A DNA stretch of 8,193 nucleotides from Vicinamibacteria bacterium (GCA_025937075.1 JAICSD010000189.1:1-8193); one strand, 5' to 3'; numbered from the stretch's first letter, positions 1 through 7,003 are shown. The notes: generated by a model from the letters alone, not told the origin. A program made the numbers and translations.

Positions 1-966
1 GCCGGTGAACGTGAACAGCTCCTGGGAATGATCGTGCGGACGCCCGGGCTCTCCCTCGCGCTTGTACACGTGAAACACGCTCTCGCCCGCCATCTGGTCG
101 ACCGATACGATATACCCTTTGCCGTCGGTGAGCGCGTAGATGCCGAGGCCCTCGCGATCCTGCCGGTAGCCGGTCGTGCCGAACAACGCCAGCTCGCGAT
201 TGGCGTCCGGCGCATCCGGATCCGCAGGCCACTTGTGGATGCCCGCTCGCTCGTCCGCGTAGTAGACGTACCCAAGATCGTCGTCCACGGCGATAGCCTC
301 GATTTCACCGGAGCCGCTGAAATTGCCGAAGCGCCGCACGAACGTTGCCGTGACGCGTCCGGTTCCGTCATCGGAGAGGCGGTACTGCCAGAGATAATTC
401 TGTCTGGGACCTGCCTTCGGCGACACAATCGCGAAAATTGCGCCGTCCGTGCGGCGTCGATAGAGACCGATTCCCATCGGCGCGCCCTGGTCGCCCGGCG
501 CGCCTTCGAGAATCGCCATGCGTCCCGCGGAAATGTCGCGCAGGCCGCTCCCGTCGGGGGCAATGGCATACACGCGAAGCCGTCGTCCGTTGCGCTCCGT
601 GAGCACGGCGATGTCGGTTGGCGACCGGCCGAGATCCAACCCGTACTCCACGTCGACGTTGTTCGGACGGTCGGGGCCTTTGAGGAGCTGCCGGAGCTTG
701 CCGTCGAGGCCGAAGACGGCGAGGGCGCCGTCGGGGCTCGCCACCTTCATCGTGCCGACGATCAAGCTCTGCGCCGGGTCGGCGCGGTCTACCCAGATCG
801 CAGGGTCGTCCGGATCGCGAGGCAATGGCTCGGTCGTCCCTGCGGCATGCACGGCCGCGGGAGTCGCGGCCGTTGGTCCGCCGGCGGGCACGGATGCCGC
901 GGGGACATTGCACGCGGCGGTGAGACACCCGGCAACAGAGAAACGAACGATCGCTGCACGGATCAT
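1..966 (-). CDS. Beta-propeller phytase (3-phytase), exported, probable lipoprotein; 3' end outside window
   Basis: The frame stays open from an ATG at 966 to the left edge, giving the first 322 residues. Beta-propeller phytases are calcium-dependent and remove phosphates from myo-inositol hexakisphosphate outside the cytoplasm. Family motifs appear in order: DPDDPAIWVD (residues 51-60), PDRPNNVDVEYG (98-109), TERNGRRLRVYAI (123-135), GEIEAIAVDDDLGYVYYADE (220-239) and REGLGIYAL (271-279), spaced like the blades of the propeller. Acidic residues in these blades are the expected calcium and phosphate ligands. The N-terminus has an export signal with cysteines at 14 (VAGC) and 19 (TAAC), either of which could be a lipidation site; an Ala/Pro-rich linker follows. 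An in-frame TAG at 984-982 and no other start codon after it fix the start. The family is usually 350-400 residues, so perhaps 30-80 are missing. It is divergent from iolD, suggesting phytate is the source of the inositol. Confidence 0.9.
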   Translation of the reverse strand, partial: MIRAAIVRFSVAGCLTAACNVPAASVPAGGPTAATPAAVHAAGTTEPLPRDPDDPAIWVDRADPAQSLIVGTMKVASPDGALAVFGLDGKLRQLLKGPDRPNNVDVEYGLDLGRSPTDIAVLTERNGRRLRVYAIAPDGSGLRDISAGRMAILEGAPGDQGAPMGIGLYRRRTDGAIFAIVSPKAGPRQNYLWQYRLSDDGTGRVTATFVRRFGNFSGSGEIEAIAVDDDLGYVYYADERAGIHKWPADPDAPDANRELALFGTTGYRQDREGLGIYALTDGKGYIVSVDQMAGESVFHVYKREGEPGRPHDHSQELFTFTG

Positions 967-1014
967 GGATCCATCAAAAGTCTATCTTCATGCCAAAGTT
1001 CGTGCACGATCCCA

Positions 1015-1042
1015 TTGCGGGAGGGACGACTTCACTTAGAAT
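1015..1042 (+). promoter_or_regulatory. Candidate sigma-70-type promoter for iolD
   Basis: TTGCGG (1015-1020) and TAGAAT (1037-1042) are separated by 16 bp. The -10 box matches the consensus at five of six positions, the -35 box at only three. Transcription would start near 1049, giving a very short leader that just covers the ribosome-binding site. It lies in the 95-bp divergent region between phytase and iolD. This is a motif match by eye in GC-rich DNA, and the short leader weakens it. Confidence 0.3.
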
Positions 1043-1047
1043 TCCAA

Positions 1048-1055
1048 GAGAAGGA
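1048..1055 (+). promoter_or_regulatory. Ribosome-binding site that decides the iolD start
   Basis: GAGAAGGA lies six bases before the ATG at 1062. This supports 1062 over the in-frame ATG at 990, which would add 24 residues with no family similarity and has no purine-rich stretch at the right distance. IolD proteins typically begin within a few residues of the TVAQAL motif, as the 1062 start does. Confidence 0.65.
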
Positions 1056-1061
1056 TCCCGT

Positions 1062-2924
1062 ATGCACACCGAAAGACTCACCGTCGCGCAGGCGCTGATC
1101 AGATTTCTCGCCGTCCAGCGGGTTCGCCGCGACGATCGCGAGCACGATTTCTTCGGCGGCGTGTTCGGCATCTTCGGCCACGGCAACGTCGCAGGCATTG
1201 GTGAAGCGCTGCTGCACCGGCCGGCAGGGCTGCGTTACTACCTGCCGCGCAACGAACAGGCGATGGTGCACACCGCCGCGGCGTTTGCGAAGGCCAGCAA
1301 CCGCCTGCGCGCGCTGGCGTGCACGACATCGATCGGTCCTGGCGCGACGAACATGATCACCGGCGCGGCGCTCGCGACGATCAACCGGCTGCCGGTACTG
1401 CTGCTGCCGGGCGACATCTTCGCGACGAGGCGCCCCGATCCCGTGCTTCAGCAGCTCGAATCCTCGCAGTCGCGCGATATCTCCGTGAACGATTGCTTCA
1501 AACCGGTGTCGCGCTACTGGGATCGCATCAATCGGCCGGAGCAGCTTCCGTCGGCCCTGCTCGAAGCGATGCGCGTGCTCACGTCGCCGGCGGACACCGG
1601 CGCCGTGACGCTCGGGTTCCCTCAGGACGTGCAGGCGGAAGCGTTCGAGTACCCCGCGTCGCTGTTCGAGCGACGCGTGTGGACGATCCCGAGAAACAGG
1701 CCGGACGAGGGTGCCGTTGCTGCAGCGGCGCGCGCGATTCGCGCGTCCTCGACGCCGTTCATCGTCGCTGGCGGCGGCGTGCTCTACAGCGAAGCCATGC
1801 CCGCGCTCGATCAATTCGTGCGGGCGACCGGTATTCCCGTCGGTGAGACACAAGCAGGAAAGGGATCGCTGCCGTTCGATCATCCGCAGGCGGTCGGTGC
1901 CATTGGAGCCACCGGGACGTCCGCGGCGAACCGCCTTGCGCGTGATGCGGATCTCGTGCTCGTGATCGGCTCGCGCCTGAGCGATTTCACGACCGCCTCG
2001 AACACCGCGTTCGGTCGTCCAGGTGTGCGGTTCGTGTCGATGAATGTGACGGAGCTGGATGCGTTGAAGCTGCAGGCGCTGCCGCTCATCGGTGACGCAC
2101 GCGTCGGGCTCGACGAGCTGGGCGCGGCGCTCGCCGGCTGGCACGTGAGCGACGCGTACGCTGCCTCGATCGCGTCCGGGAAGGGCGAGTGGGAGCGTGA
2201 GGTCGATCGCATCTACAGTCCGCAGCCGGGACCGGTCATCGGTCAGGGCGAAGTGATTGGAATCCTGAACGGGTTCACTGAACCGACGGATACCGTGCTG
2301 TGCGCGGCCGGAAGCCTTCCCGGGGATCTCCACAAGTTGTGGCGGACGCGGACCCCCGGGGGATACCACCTCGAGTACGGCTACTCCTGCATGGGGTACG
2401 AGATCGCCGGCGGCCTCGGCGTGAAGCTTGCGCGTCCCGAGCGCGAGGTCTACGTGATGGTCGGTGACGGATCGTACCTGATGATGGCGCAGGAGATTGC
2501 GACGGCGGTGCAGGAAGGCGTCAAGCTCACGATCCTCGTGCTGGACAACTACGGCTTCGGGAGCATCGGCGGCCTCTCAGCTTCTGTGGGCTGCGGCGGA
2601 TTCGGGACGCGCTATCGCCAGCGCGGGCCGTCCGGAGAGCTGGACGGGCGCTGCGTGGAGGTCGATTACGCGGCGAACGCCGCATCGATGGGCGCCCACG
2701 CCGTTCGTGCGGCAACGCGCGACGAGATCGCGCGCGCGCTCGACGAGGCGCGCGATCGTGAGGGCGTCAACGTGATCGTGATCCCCGTCGATCGCGAGAA
2801 GCGTGTGCCGGGCTACGAATCCTGGTGGGACGTTCCGGTCGCCGAAGTCTCGACCATTGCGGACGTCCGGCGCGCGCGCGCGGAGTACGAGCAGGCGAAG
2901 CGTCAGCGCGTCACGCTGCGCTGA
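1062..2924 (+). CDS. iolD: IolD, 3D-(3,5/4)-trihydroxycyclohexane-1,2-dione hydrolase (ThDP-dependent)
   Basis: IolD opens the ring of the cyclic dione made by IolE, giving 5-deoxy-D-glucuronate, a cytoplasmic step of myo-inositol catabolism. The 620 residues are close to the roughly 637 of Bacillus IolD. The three-domain fold of ThDP enzymes is visible. The N-terminal pyrimidine-binding domain carries IFGHGNVAGIGEAL and RNEQ, with the catalytic glutamate at 65. A central domain has a GGGVLYSEA-type segment. The C-terminal pyrophosphate-binding domain carries the GDG (468-470) to DN (495-496) metal/ThDP motif. IolD-specific blocks include TRRPDPVLQQLE, FKPVSRYWDRINRPEQL, AAGSLPGDLHKLW and YHLEYGYSCMGYE, which separate it from acetolactate synthases. 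A tail motif GYESWWDVPVAEVS is also typical. It is slightly short between the central and C-terminal domains. The IolE-like gene lies 180 bp downstream and the phytase is divergent upstream. Confidence 0.96.
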   Translation: MHTERLTVAQALIRFLAVQRVRRDDREHDFFGGVFGIFGHGNVAGIGEALLHRPAGLRYYLPRNEQAMVHTAAAFAKASNRLRALACTTSIGPGATNMITGAALATINRLPVLLLPGDIFATRRPDPVLQQLESSQSRDISVNDCFKPVSRYWDRINRPEQLPSALLEAMRVLTSPADTGAVTLGFPQDVQAEAFEYPASLFERRVWTIPRNRPDEGAVAAAARAIRASSTPFIVAGGGVLYSEAMPALDQFVRATGIPVGETQAGKGSLPFDHPQAVGAIGATGTSAANRLARDADLVLVIGSRLSDFTTASNTAFGRPGVRFVSMNVTELDALKLQALPLIGDARVGLDELGAALAGWHVSDAYAASIASGKGEWEREVDRIYSPQPGPVIGQGEVIGILNGFTEPTDTVLCAAGSLPGDLHKLWRTRTPGGYHLEYGYSCMGYEIAGGLGVKLARPEREVYVMVGDGSYLMMAQEIATAVQEGVKLTILVLDNYGFGSIGGLSASVGCGGFGTRYRQRGPSGELDGRCVEVDYAANAASMGAHAVRAATRDEIARALDEARDREGVNVIVIPVDREKRVPGYESWWDVPVAEVSTIADVRRARAEYEQAKRQRVTLR

Positions 2925-2930
2925 CGCGTG

Positions 2931-3036
2931 TCGGTTGTTGGTTATCGGTTGTGGGTTATCGGTTGTTGGAATTTCGGCATTCGGCATTGACCGATAACCG
3001 ACAACCCGCAACCTGCAACCCGCAACCAACAACCGA
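2931..3036. repeat. Imperfect inverted repeat (possible hairpin) after iolD
   Basis: TCGGTTGTTGGTT (2931-2943) is the exact reverse complement of 3024-3036, a 13-bp outer stem. GGTTATCGGT (2954-2963) is the exact reverse complement of 2990-2999, a 10-bp inner stem with a 26-base loop holding the TTCGGCA pair. In RNA this could fold just after the iolD stop codon and damp read-through or protect the transcript end. There is no T-run, so it is not a classical intrinsic terminator. The pairing is direct observation; the role is inference. Confidence 0.6.
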
Positions 3037-3099
3037 CCACTGACAACTGACAACCGACAACCGACAACCGACTACCGGACAACCGACAACCGGCAACCT
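2931..3099. repeat. Degenerate heptamer tandem array filling the iolD-iolE gap, with a strand switch
   Basis: From 2931 the sequence divides into 24 consecutive 7-base units with one extra base, at 3078. The left part has units TCGGTTG and TTGGTTA/TGGGTTA. The centre has two TTCGGCA units (2973-2986). The right part has ATAACCG, then ACAACCG and GCAACCY variants up to 3099, five bases before the next ATG. The left units are reverse complements of the right ones, so the tract changes strand in the middle while keeping its register. The period of seven is not a multiple of three, which argues against a coding origin. It resembles the heptanucleotide STRR elements of cyanobacteria in form. Confidence 0.88.
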
Positions 3100-3104
3100 C
3101 TGAG

Positions 3105-4016
3105 ATGACCCAACCGACCGTTCACGTCGCCAACGCGCCCTGCTCCTGGGGCGCCCTCGAATTCAATTGGGCGGGTTCCCGGCCGCCGTTCGCCCGCGTG
3201 CTCGATGAAATGGCGTCCACCGGCTATGTGGGGACCGAGCTGGGTCAGTGGGGTTTCATGCCGACCGAGCCCGAGACGCTCAGCCGCGAGCTCGGCGGGC
3301 GCGGCTTGTCGCTCGTCGGTGCGTTCGTTCCGGTGCGGCTGACGGTCGAGGCGGATCACCAGTCGGGCATCGACGAGGCGATTCGCGTGGGACGTCTGCT
3401 CGCAGCGTCCGGCGGCGCCACGCCCTTCGTCGTCCTCGCGGACGCCACCGCACGCGATCCCGAGCGCACACGGATTGCCGGCCGCGTCCGTCCGGATCAG
3501 GGCCTCGATGCGAAGGGCTGGGACACGGTCGCGAGGGGCGCGAACCGGATCGCGGGCGACGTGAAGAAGGCGACGGGGCTGCGCACCGTCTTCCACCATC
3601 ACTGCGCAACGTTCGTCGAGACGCCGAAGGAGATCGACGAGCTGATGTCGCGCACCGATCCCTCGCTGCTCGGCCTCTGCCTCGACACGGGCCATTGCAC
3701 GTTCGGCGGCGGCGATGCCGTGAAGACGCTCGAACGCTGGCGCGACCGCGTGTGGCACGTGCATCTGAAGGACTGCGATCCCGAAGTGAAGGCGCAGTCC
3801 GCGCACGAGTCGTGGGACTATCAGGAGTCCGTCGGCCACGGGGTGTTCTGCGAACTGGGAAAGGGCAGCGTGGATTTTCCGGCGATCCTTTCATCGCTTC
3901 GATCGACCGGTTACAACGGCTGGCTCGTCGTCGAACAGGACGTGCTCCCCTCAATGGGCATGCCCGCCGAAAGCGCCGCCCGCAACCGCGCGTACCTGAA
4001 ATCGATCGGCGTGTAA
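3105..4016 (+). CDS. iolE: IolE-family TIM-barrel protein, probable inosose (2-keto-myo-inositol) dehydratase
   Basis: A 303-residue protein of the sugar phosphate isomerase/epimerase (xylose isomerase-like) TIM-barrel superfamily. As IolE it would dehydrate 2-keto-myo-inositol to the dione that IolD cleaves, in the cytoplasm. The N-terminus has VANAPCSWGALEF (8-20), then GTELGQWGFMP (43-53), a block shared with actinobacterial-type IolE proteins. Metal-site candidates at barrel strand ends are E172 (in HHHCATFVET), D194 with H197 (LCLDTGH), H220 (VWHVHLKD) and E277 (WLVVEQD), the usual Glu-Asp-His-Glu set. The start at 3105 follows directly on the heptamer tract and has no strong Shine-Dalgarno, so it rests on the N-terminal motif. 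Inosose isomerase (IolI) or another epimerase of the family is possible on sequence alone; adjacency to iolD favours IolE. Confidence 0.7.
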   Translation: MTQPTVHVANAPCSWGALEFNWAGSRPPFARVLDEMASTGYVGTELGQWGFMPTEPETLSRELGGRGLSLVGAFVPVRLTVEADHQSGIDEAIRVGRLLAASGGATPFVVLADATARDPERTRIAGRVRPDQGLDAKGWDTVARGANRIAGDVKKATGLRTVFHHHCATFVETPKEIDELMSRTDPSLLGLCLDTGHCTFGGGDAVKTLERWRDRVWHVHLKDCDPEVKAQSAHESWDYQESVGHGVFCELGKGSVDFPAILSSLRSTGYNGWLVVEQDVLPSMGMPAESAARNRAYLKSIGV

Positions 4017-4136
4017 ACTCCCAACTCCCAAATCCTCAATCCCCAATCCGGACCCCGGACGCCGGATCTCGTACCACCCCGCACCCCGTATTCCGCACCC
4101 CGCACTCCGCACCCCGCACACGCACCCGCTCCTTGC
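4017..4136. repeat. Second degenerate heptamer array filling the whole iolE-comEC gap
   Basis: The full gap from the base after the iolE stop to the base before the comEC ATG divides into 17 heptamers plus one extra base at 4080. Units run ACTCCCA twice, AATCCTC, AATCCCC, AATCCGG, ACCCCGG, ACGCCGG and so on, then GCACCCC, GTATTCC, GCACCCC, GCACTCC, GCACCCC, GCACACG. The AATCCCC part resembles the CCCCAAT-type STRR units of cyanobacteria; the GCACCCC part is one base from the GCAACCC variant in the first tract. No strand switch, hairpin or clear ribosome-binding site is seen in it. Confidence 0.85.
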
Positions 4137-6671
4137 ATGTCCGCGCCGGCGCTCCTCGCCGCGATCCCGCTGCTCGCGGGCGTCCTGACCGGCTGTGCGC
4201 TGTCGATCGATCCTCGCCTCGGTCTGCCGTTCCTGGCAGCGATGTGGGTGGGCGCGGCGTGCTGTCTGTGGCGAGGGTGTCCGCGTTCGTTCGTGGCTTG
4301 TTGCGCGTGCGGATTCGCCGCCGCGGGCGTCGCGCTCTCGACGCGCGCCGTCTCGGACGCCTTTCATCCGTCGCTTCTCGAGCGGTTTCAGCACTCGGAC
4401 ACTTCGCAGGCGGTCCGGATTACCGGTACATTTCGCGAGGACGCGGCCGTCACGCCGTTCAGCGTGTCGGCCGCGATCGACGTCGTCCGCATCGAGACGC
4501 GGGAGGGCGTCTCGAGGGTCGAGGGAGGACTGCGCGCGTCGATCGCCGGTTCCATGGCGGTCTCGCGCGCCGACGCGTGGCGGCAGGGACGGACGGCGAC
4601 GTTCGAGGCCCTGCTGCGCGAACCACTCGACTACCGGAACATCGGCGTGCCTTCCGATCGGGATCGCCTCGCTCGTCAGGGGATCGCGCTTTTTGCCACC
4701 ATCAAGAGCGCAGCACGTGTCGGAAATCTCACCCCTGGGTCATTCGCCGCGGAAGCCGCCGCCGCGTTTCGCGCCGCCGTGCGCCGCGCGGTCAGCGACG
4801 AGGTGGGCTGCTGGAGCCGTCGGTCCGCAGGGGTCGTGACCGCCATTCTCATCGGCGACCGGACGGGGCTCGATCCCGCCGATGAGCGGCGCCTTCAGGC
4901 GGCCGGCACGTACCACGTCATCGCGATCTCCGGCGGCAACATCGCGCTGTTGACGATGATGGTGGTGGCGGCCGGACGAGTGTTGAGGCTGCCACGGCGC
5001 GCGACGGCGGCGAGCGCCATCGTCATTCTGGTGTTCTACGGCTATGCGGCGGGCCTCGCCTCGTCGGTCTTGCGAGCCACGTCGGCAGGAGTCCTGTACC
5101 TCACCGCACGCGTCCTCGATCATCGTTCCGCGGCGCCGGCCGGGGCGCTAAACGCGCTGGCGGTTGCGGGAGCATTGGCCGCGATTGCCAGCCCGCTCTC
5201 GATTCAGGATGCCGGGTTCCTGCTGTCCTTCGGGGCGACGCTCGGCATCATCATCGCGGTCGAGCGGCTCGCGCCGCGGACGCCCCGCGAGCGCCAGCGG
5301 AACGCCCGCGATCGATTCATCGCCGCCGCGCTGCACGCGATCCGCGCGCTCGCGGCAGCAACGGTCTGTGCAGAGCTCGCACTCGCGCCGATCAGCGCGC
5401 GCCTGTTCGGCCGCGTCAGTCTTGCCGGGCTCGTCCTCAACTTCGCCGCCATTCCGTTGATGGCGATCATTCAGGTCGCGGGCATGGCGGCCGTCCTGCT
5501 CCATGCGCTGCTCCCGGCCGCCGCGCGCGGTTGCGGCTGGTTCGGGCACCTCGGCACAACGGCGCTCCTCCAATCCGCGTCGCTCGTTGATTTCTGTCCG
5601 TCGCTCGTGATCGACGTGCCGCCGCCGGCGGCGCTTCCAATCTTCTGTTGGTACGCAGCCTGGACGGCGTGGCTGGTCTGGCGGCGCGAGCCTCTCGTCC
5701 GTCGCACTGCGCTCGTTGTCGTCCTGATCGTGACCCTCCTCGTCGCGTGGAGTCCGGCCCTCCTGCGCGCGGAGCGGGTGTCCGCATCGCCGCCCGGATG
5801 GGTACGCATCGCGTTCCTGGATGTCGGTCAGGGTGATTCGACAGTCGTGCTGCCGCCGGCTGGCTTACCGCTGATCGTCGACGCCGGCGGCGCGCCCGGT
5901 TCGACGTTCGATGTCGGCCGCCGAGTGACGCTGCCAGCGCTCTGGGCGCTCGGTGTGTCACGTGTCGAGGCGCTCGTGTTGACCCACGGCGATCCCGATC
6001 ACATTGGCGGCGCGCAGGCGGTGATCGACGCCCTGTCGCCGCAGGCCGTCTGGGAAGGGATTCCGGTTCCGCGTCACCTCCCGATGCAGCAGCTTCGGAC
6101 CATTGCCGCGAGGCGCGGCGTCGCGTGGAAAGCGGCCAGGACCGGAGACGTGCTGGATCTCGGGTGGTTCAGCCTTCGTGTTCTGCACCCCGCCAACCCT
6201 GACTGGGAGCGGCAGAAGGTGCGCAACGACGATTCGATCGTGCTGGAACTGCGCGCCGGCGACGTCGCCTTTGTGCTGCCGGGGGACATCACGCAGGCAG
6301 TCGAGCCGGACGTGGTGAGAGCGTTCACGCCCGCGGCGCTGACGATCGTGAAGGCGCCGCACCATGGCAGCGCCGGCAGCAGCTCTCGCGCATTCATCGA
6401 GGCGACGCGTCCCGCGGCGGTCGTCTTCAGCGCAGGTCGCCGCAACCCGTTCGGGCATCCTGCTGCGGCCGCGATCGAGCGTTACCGTGCCGCCGGCGCG
6501 CGCGTGTTCAGGACCGACGAGGACGGCGAGGTCATTGCGGACACCGATGGGCGGCAGGTGGTGATCTGGACATGGAGCGGGAGGAGGGAAGTGCTTACTG
6601 CGCCTGTCGCTGCCTCACGGCCGACGGCTCCTCACGAAGATCACGAAGGGACGAAGATCACGCAGGACTAA
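4137..6671 (+). CDS. comEC: ComEC/Rec2 family DNA internalization channel
   Basis: ComEC is the inner-membrane channel that passes single-stranded DNA into the cytoplasm during natural transformation. The 844 residues have the full layout. N-terminal membrane segments (about 1-75) lead into a soluble DUF4131 region (about 85-200). The Competence-domain core follows, starting near GVVTAILIGDRTGLDP (232-247) and YHVIAISGGN (259-268), with many hydrophobic helices to about 540. A C-terminal metallo-beta-lactamase domain begins at AFLDVGQGDS (559-568) and carries HGDPDH (617-622) and APHHGS (740-745). All its signature residues are present, so the nuclease-like domain may be active. The start at 4137 abuts the heptamer tract and lacks an obvious Shine-Dalgarno. 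The last 12 residues, HEDHEGTKITQD, are a translation of an intergenic-type repeat arm, so the original C-terminus was probably nearer residue 832. No other competence gene is present. Confidence 0.93.
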   Translation: MSAPALLAAIPLLAGVLTGCALSIDPRLGLPFLAAMWVGAACCLWRGCPRSFVACCACGFAAAGVALSTRAVSDAFHPSLLERFQHSDTSQAVRITGTFREDAAVTPFSVSAAIDVVRIETREGVSRVEGGLRASIAGSMAVSRADAWRQGRTATFEALLREPLDYRNIGVPSDRDRLARQGIALFATIKSAARVGNLTPGSFAAEAAAAFRAAVRRAVSDEVGCWSRRSAGVVTAILIGDRTGLDPADERRLQAAGTYHVIAISGGNIALLTMMVVAAGRVLRLPRRATAASAIVILVFYGYAAGLASSVLRATSAGVLYLTARVLDHRSAAPAGALNALAVAGALAAIASPLSIQDAGFLLSFGATLGIIIAVERLAPRTPRERQRNARDRFIAAALHAIRALAAATVCAELALAPISARLFGRVSLAGLVLNFAAIPLMAIIQVAGMAAVLLHALLPAAARGCGWFGHLGTTALLQSASLVDFCPSLVIDVPPPAALPIFCWYAAWTAWLVWRREPLVRRTALVVVLIVTLLVAWSPALLRAERVSASPPGWVRIAFLDVGQGDSTVVLPPAGLPLIVDAGGAPGSTFDVGRRVTLPALWALGVSRVEALVLTHGDPDHIGGAQAVIDALSPQAVWEGIPVPRHLPMQQLRTIAARRGVAWKAARTGDVLDLGWFSLRVLHPANPDWERQKVRNDDSIVLELRAGDVAFVLPGDITQAVEPDVVRAFTPAALTIVKAPHHGSAGSSSRAFIEATRPAAVVFSAGRRNPFGHPAAAAIERYRAAGARVFRTDEDGEVIADTDGRQVVIWTWSGRREVLTAPVAASRPTAPHEDHEGTKITQD
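6632..6669. repeat. Left arm of nonamer-type repeat flanking the GxxExxY remnant
   Basis: Units of the form ACGAAGR plus two (once one) bases repeat: TCACGAAGA, TCACGAAGG, GACGAAGAT, CACGCAGGA. The arm is translated as the comEC tail (HEDHEGTKITQD) and ends at the comEC stop codon. It is the reverse-oriented partner of the arm at 7004-7043. Confidence 0.75.
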
Positions 6672-6674
6672 AAT

Positions 6675-6994
6675 ATGTTGAAAACAGGTATTCCGCCGAT
6701 TCCGGACGAGATTGAGCAGATTGGCTACCGCACGGTCGGTTGTGCGATCACGGTTCACCGGTTCCTCGGACCAGGGTTCAAAGAAAAGATTTATCACGAC
6801 GCATTGGGTCTGGAACTGAACGAAGCTGGCCTGAAGTTCGAGTGCGAGAAACAGATCTCCGTTCCAGGCGGTTGCGCCCCTTCCACCATCGGCAGGTGGT
6901 GTCGTATTTGAAGGCGGCGGATCTACGCCTCGGGTTGCTGATCAACTTCAACGTGACCGTACTTCGGGACGGCATCCGGCGAATAGTGGTTTGA
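6675..6994 (+). pseudogene. Broken GxxExxY protein gene (PD-(D/E)XK family), internal deletion and frameshift
   Basis: The 5' part (ATG at 6675 to about 6869) encodes a normal GxxExxY start: GYRTVGCAITVHRFLGPGFK and the name motif GFKEKIY (G34, E37, Y40), then LKFECEKQISVP. This frame continues with unrelated residues to a stop at 6909-6911. The family's C-terminal end, QVVSYLKAADLRLGLLINFN followed by VTVLRDGIRRIVV, lies in another frame, from about 6868 to the TGA at 6992-6994. The two pieces together would give about 106 residues against about 125 for intact members, so some 20 or more residues are lost. The missing stretch is where the family keeps its Asp and Glu-x-Lys catalytic motif. 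The product would therefore be inactive even if the frames were joined. Intact members have no settled function. It starts 4 bp after the comEC stop codon. Confidence 0.85.
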
Positions 6995-7003
6995 AAAAGT
7001 TTT

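Noticed and set aside
965..974. Perfect 10-bp palindrome ATGGATCCAT at the phytase start
   Set aside because: It is too short and contains a common restriction-type hexamer; chance is a sufficient explanation without conservation data.
990..1061. Longer iolD start at 990
   Set aside because: The extra 24 residues have no family similarity, while the ATG at 1062 has a good ribosome-binding site at proper spacing.
28..1098. Long plus-strand open frame (356 codons) opposite the phytase
   Set aside because: It is antisense to a frame with unmistakable phytase motifs, has no recognisable family, and reflects the scarcity of stop codons in GC-rich DNA.
1032..2369. Minus-strand open frame of 445 codons opposite iolD
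   Set aside because: It is Arg/His-rich with no domain pattern and lies wholly against the well-supported iolD.
2931..3036. Classical intrinsic terminator or riboswitch after iolD
   Set aside because: There is pairing but no following T-run, and the sequence is explained by low-complexity heptamers, not by a conserved aptamer fold.
2931..3099. CRISPR array
   Set aside because: Units are 7 bases with no spacers; this is a degenerate tandem repeat.
3248..4885. Plus-strand open frame of 545 codons spanning iolE, the gap and early comEC
   Set aside because: It crosses two real genes in another frame, is extremely Arg-rich, and reads straight through the heptamer tract.
6860..6915. Programmed frameshift in the GxxExxY gene
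   Set aside because: No slippery sequence is evident and a block of conserved residues is missing, so deletion explains it better.
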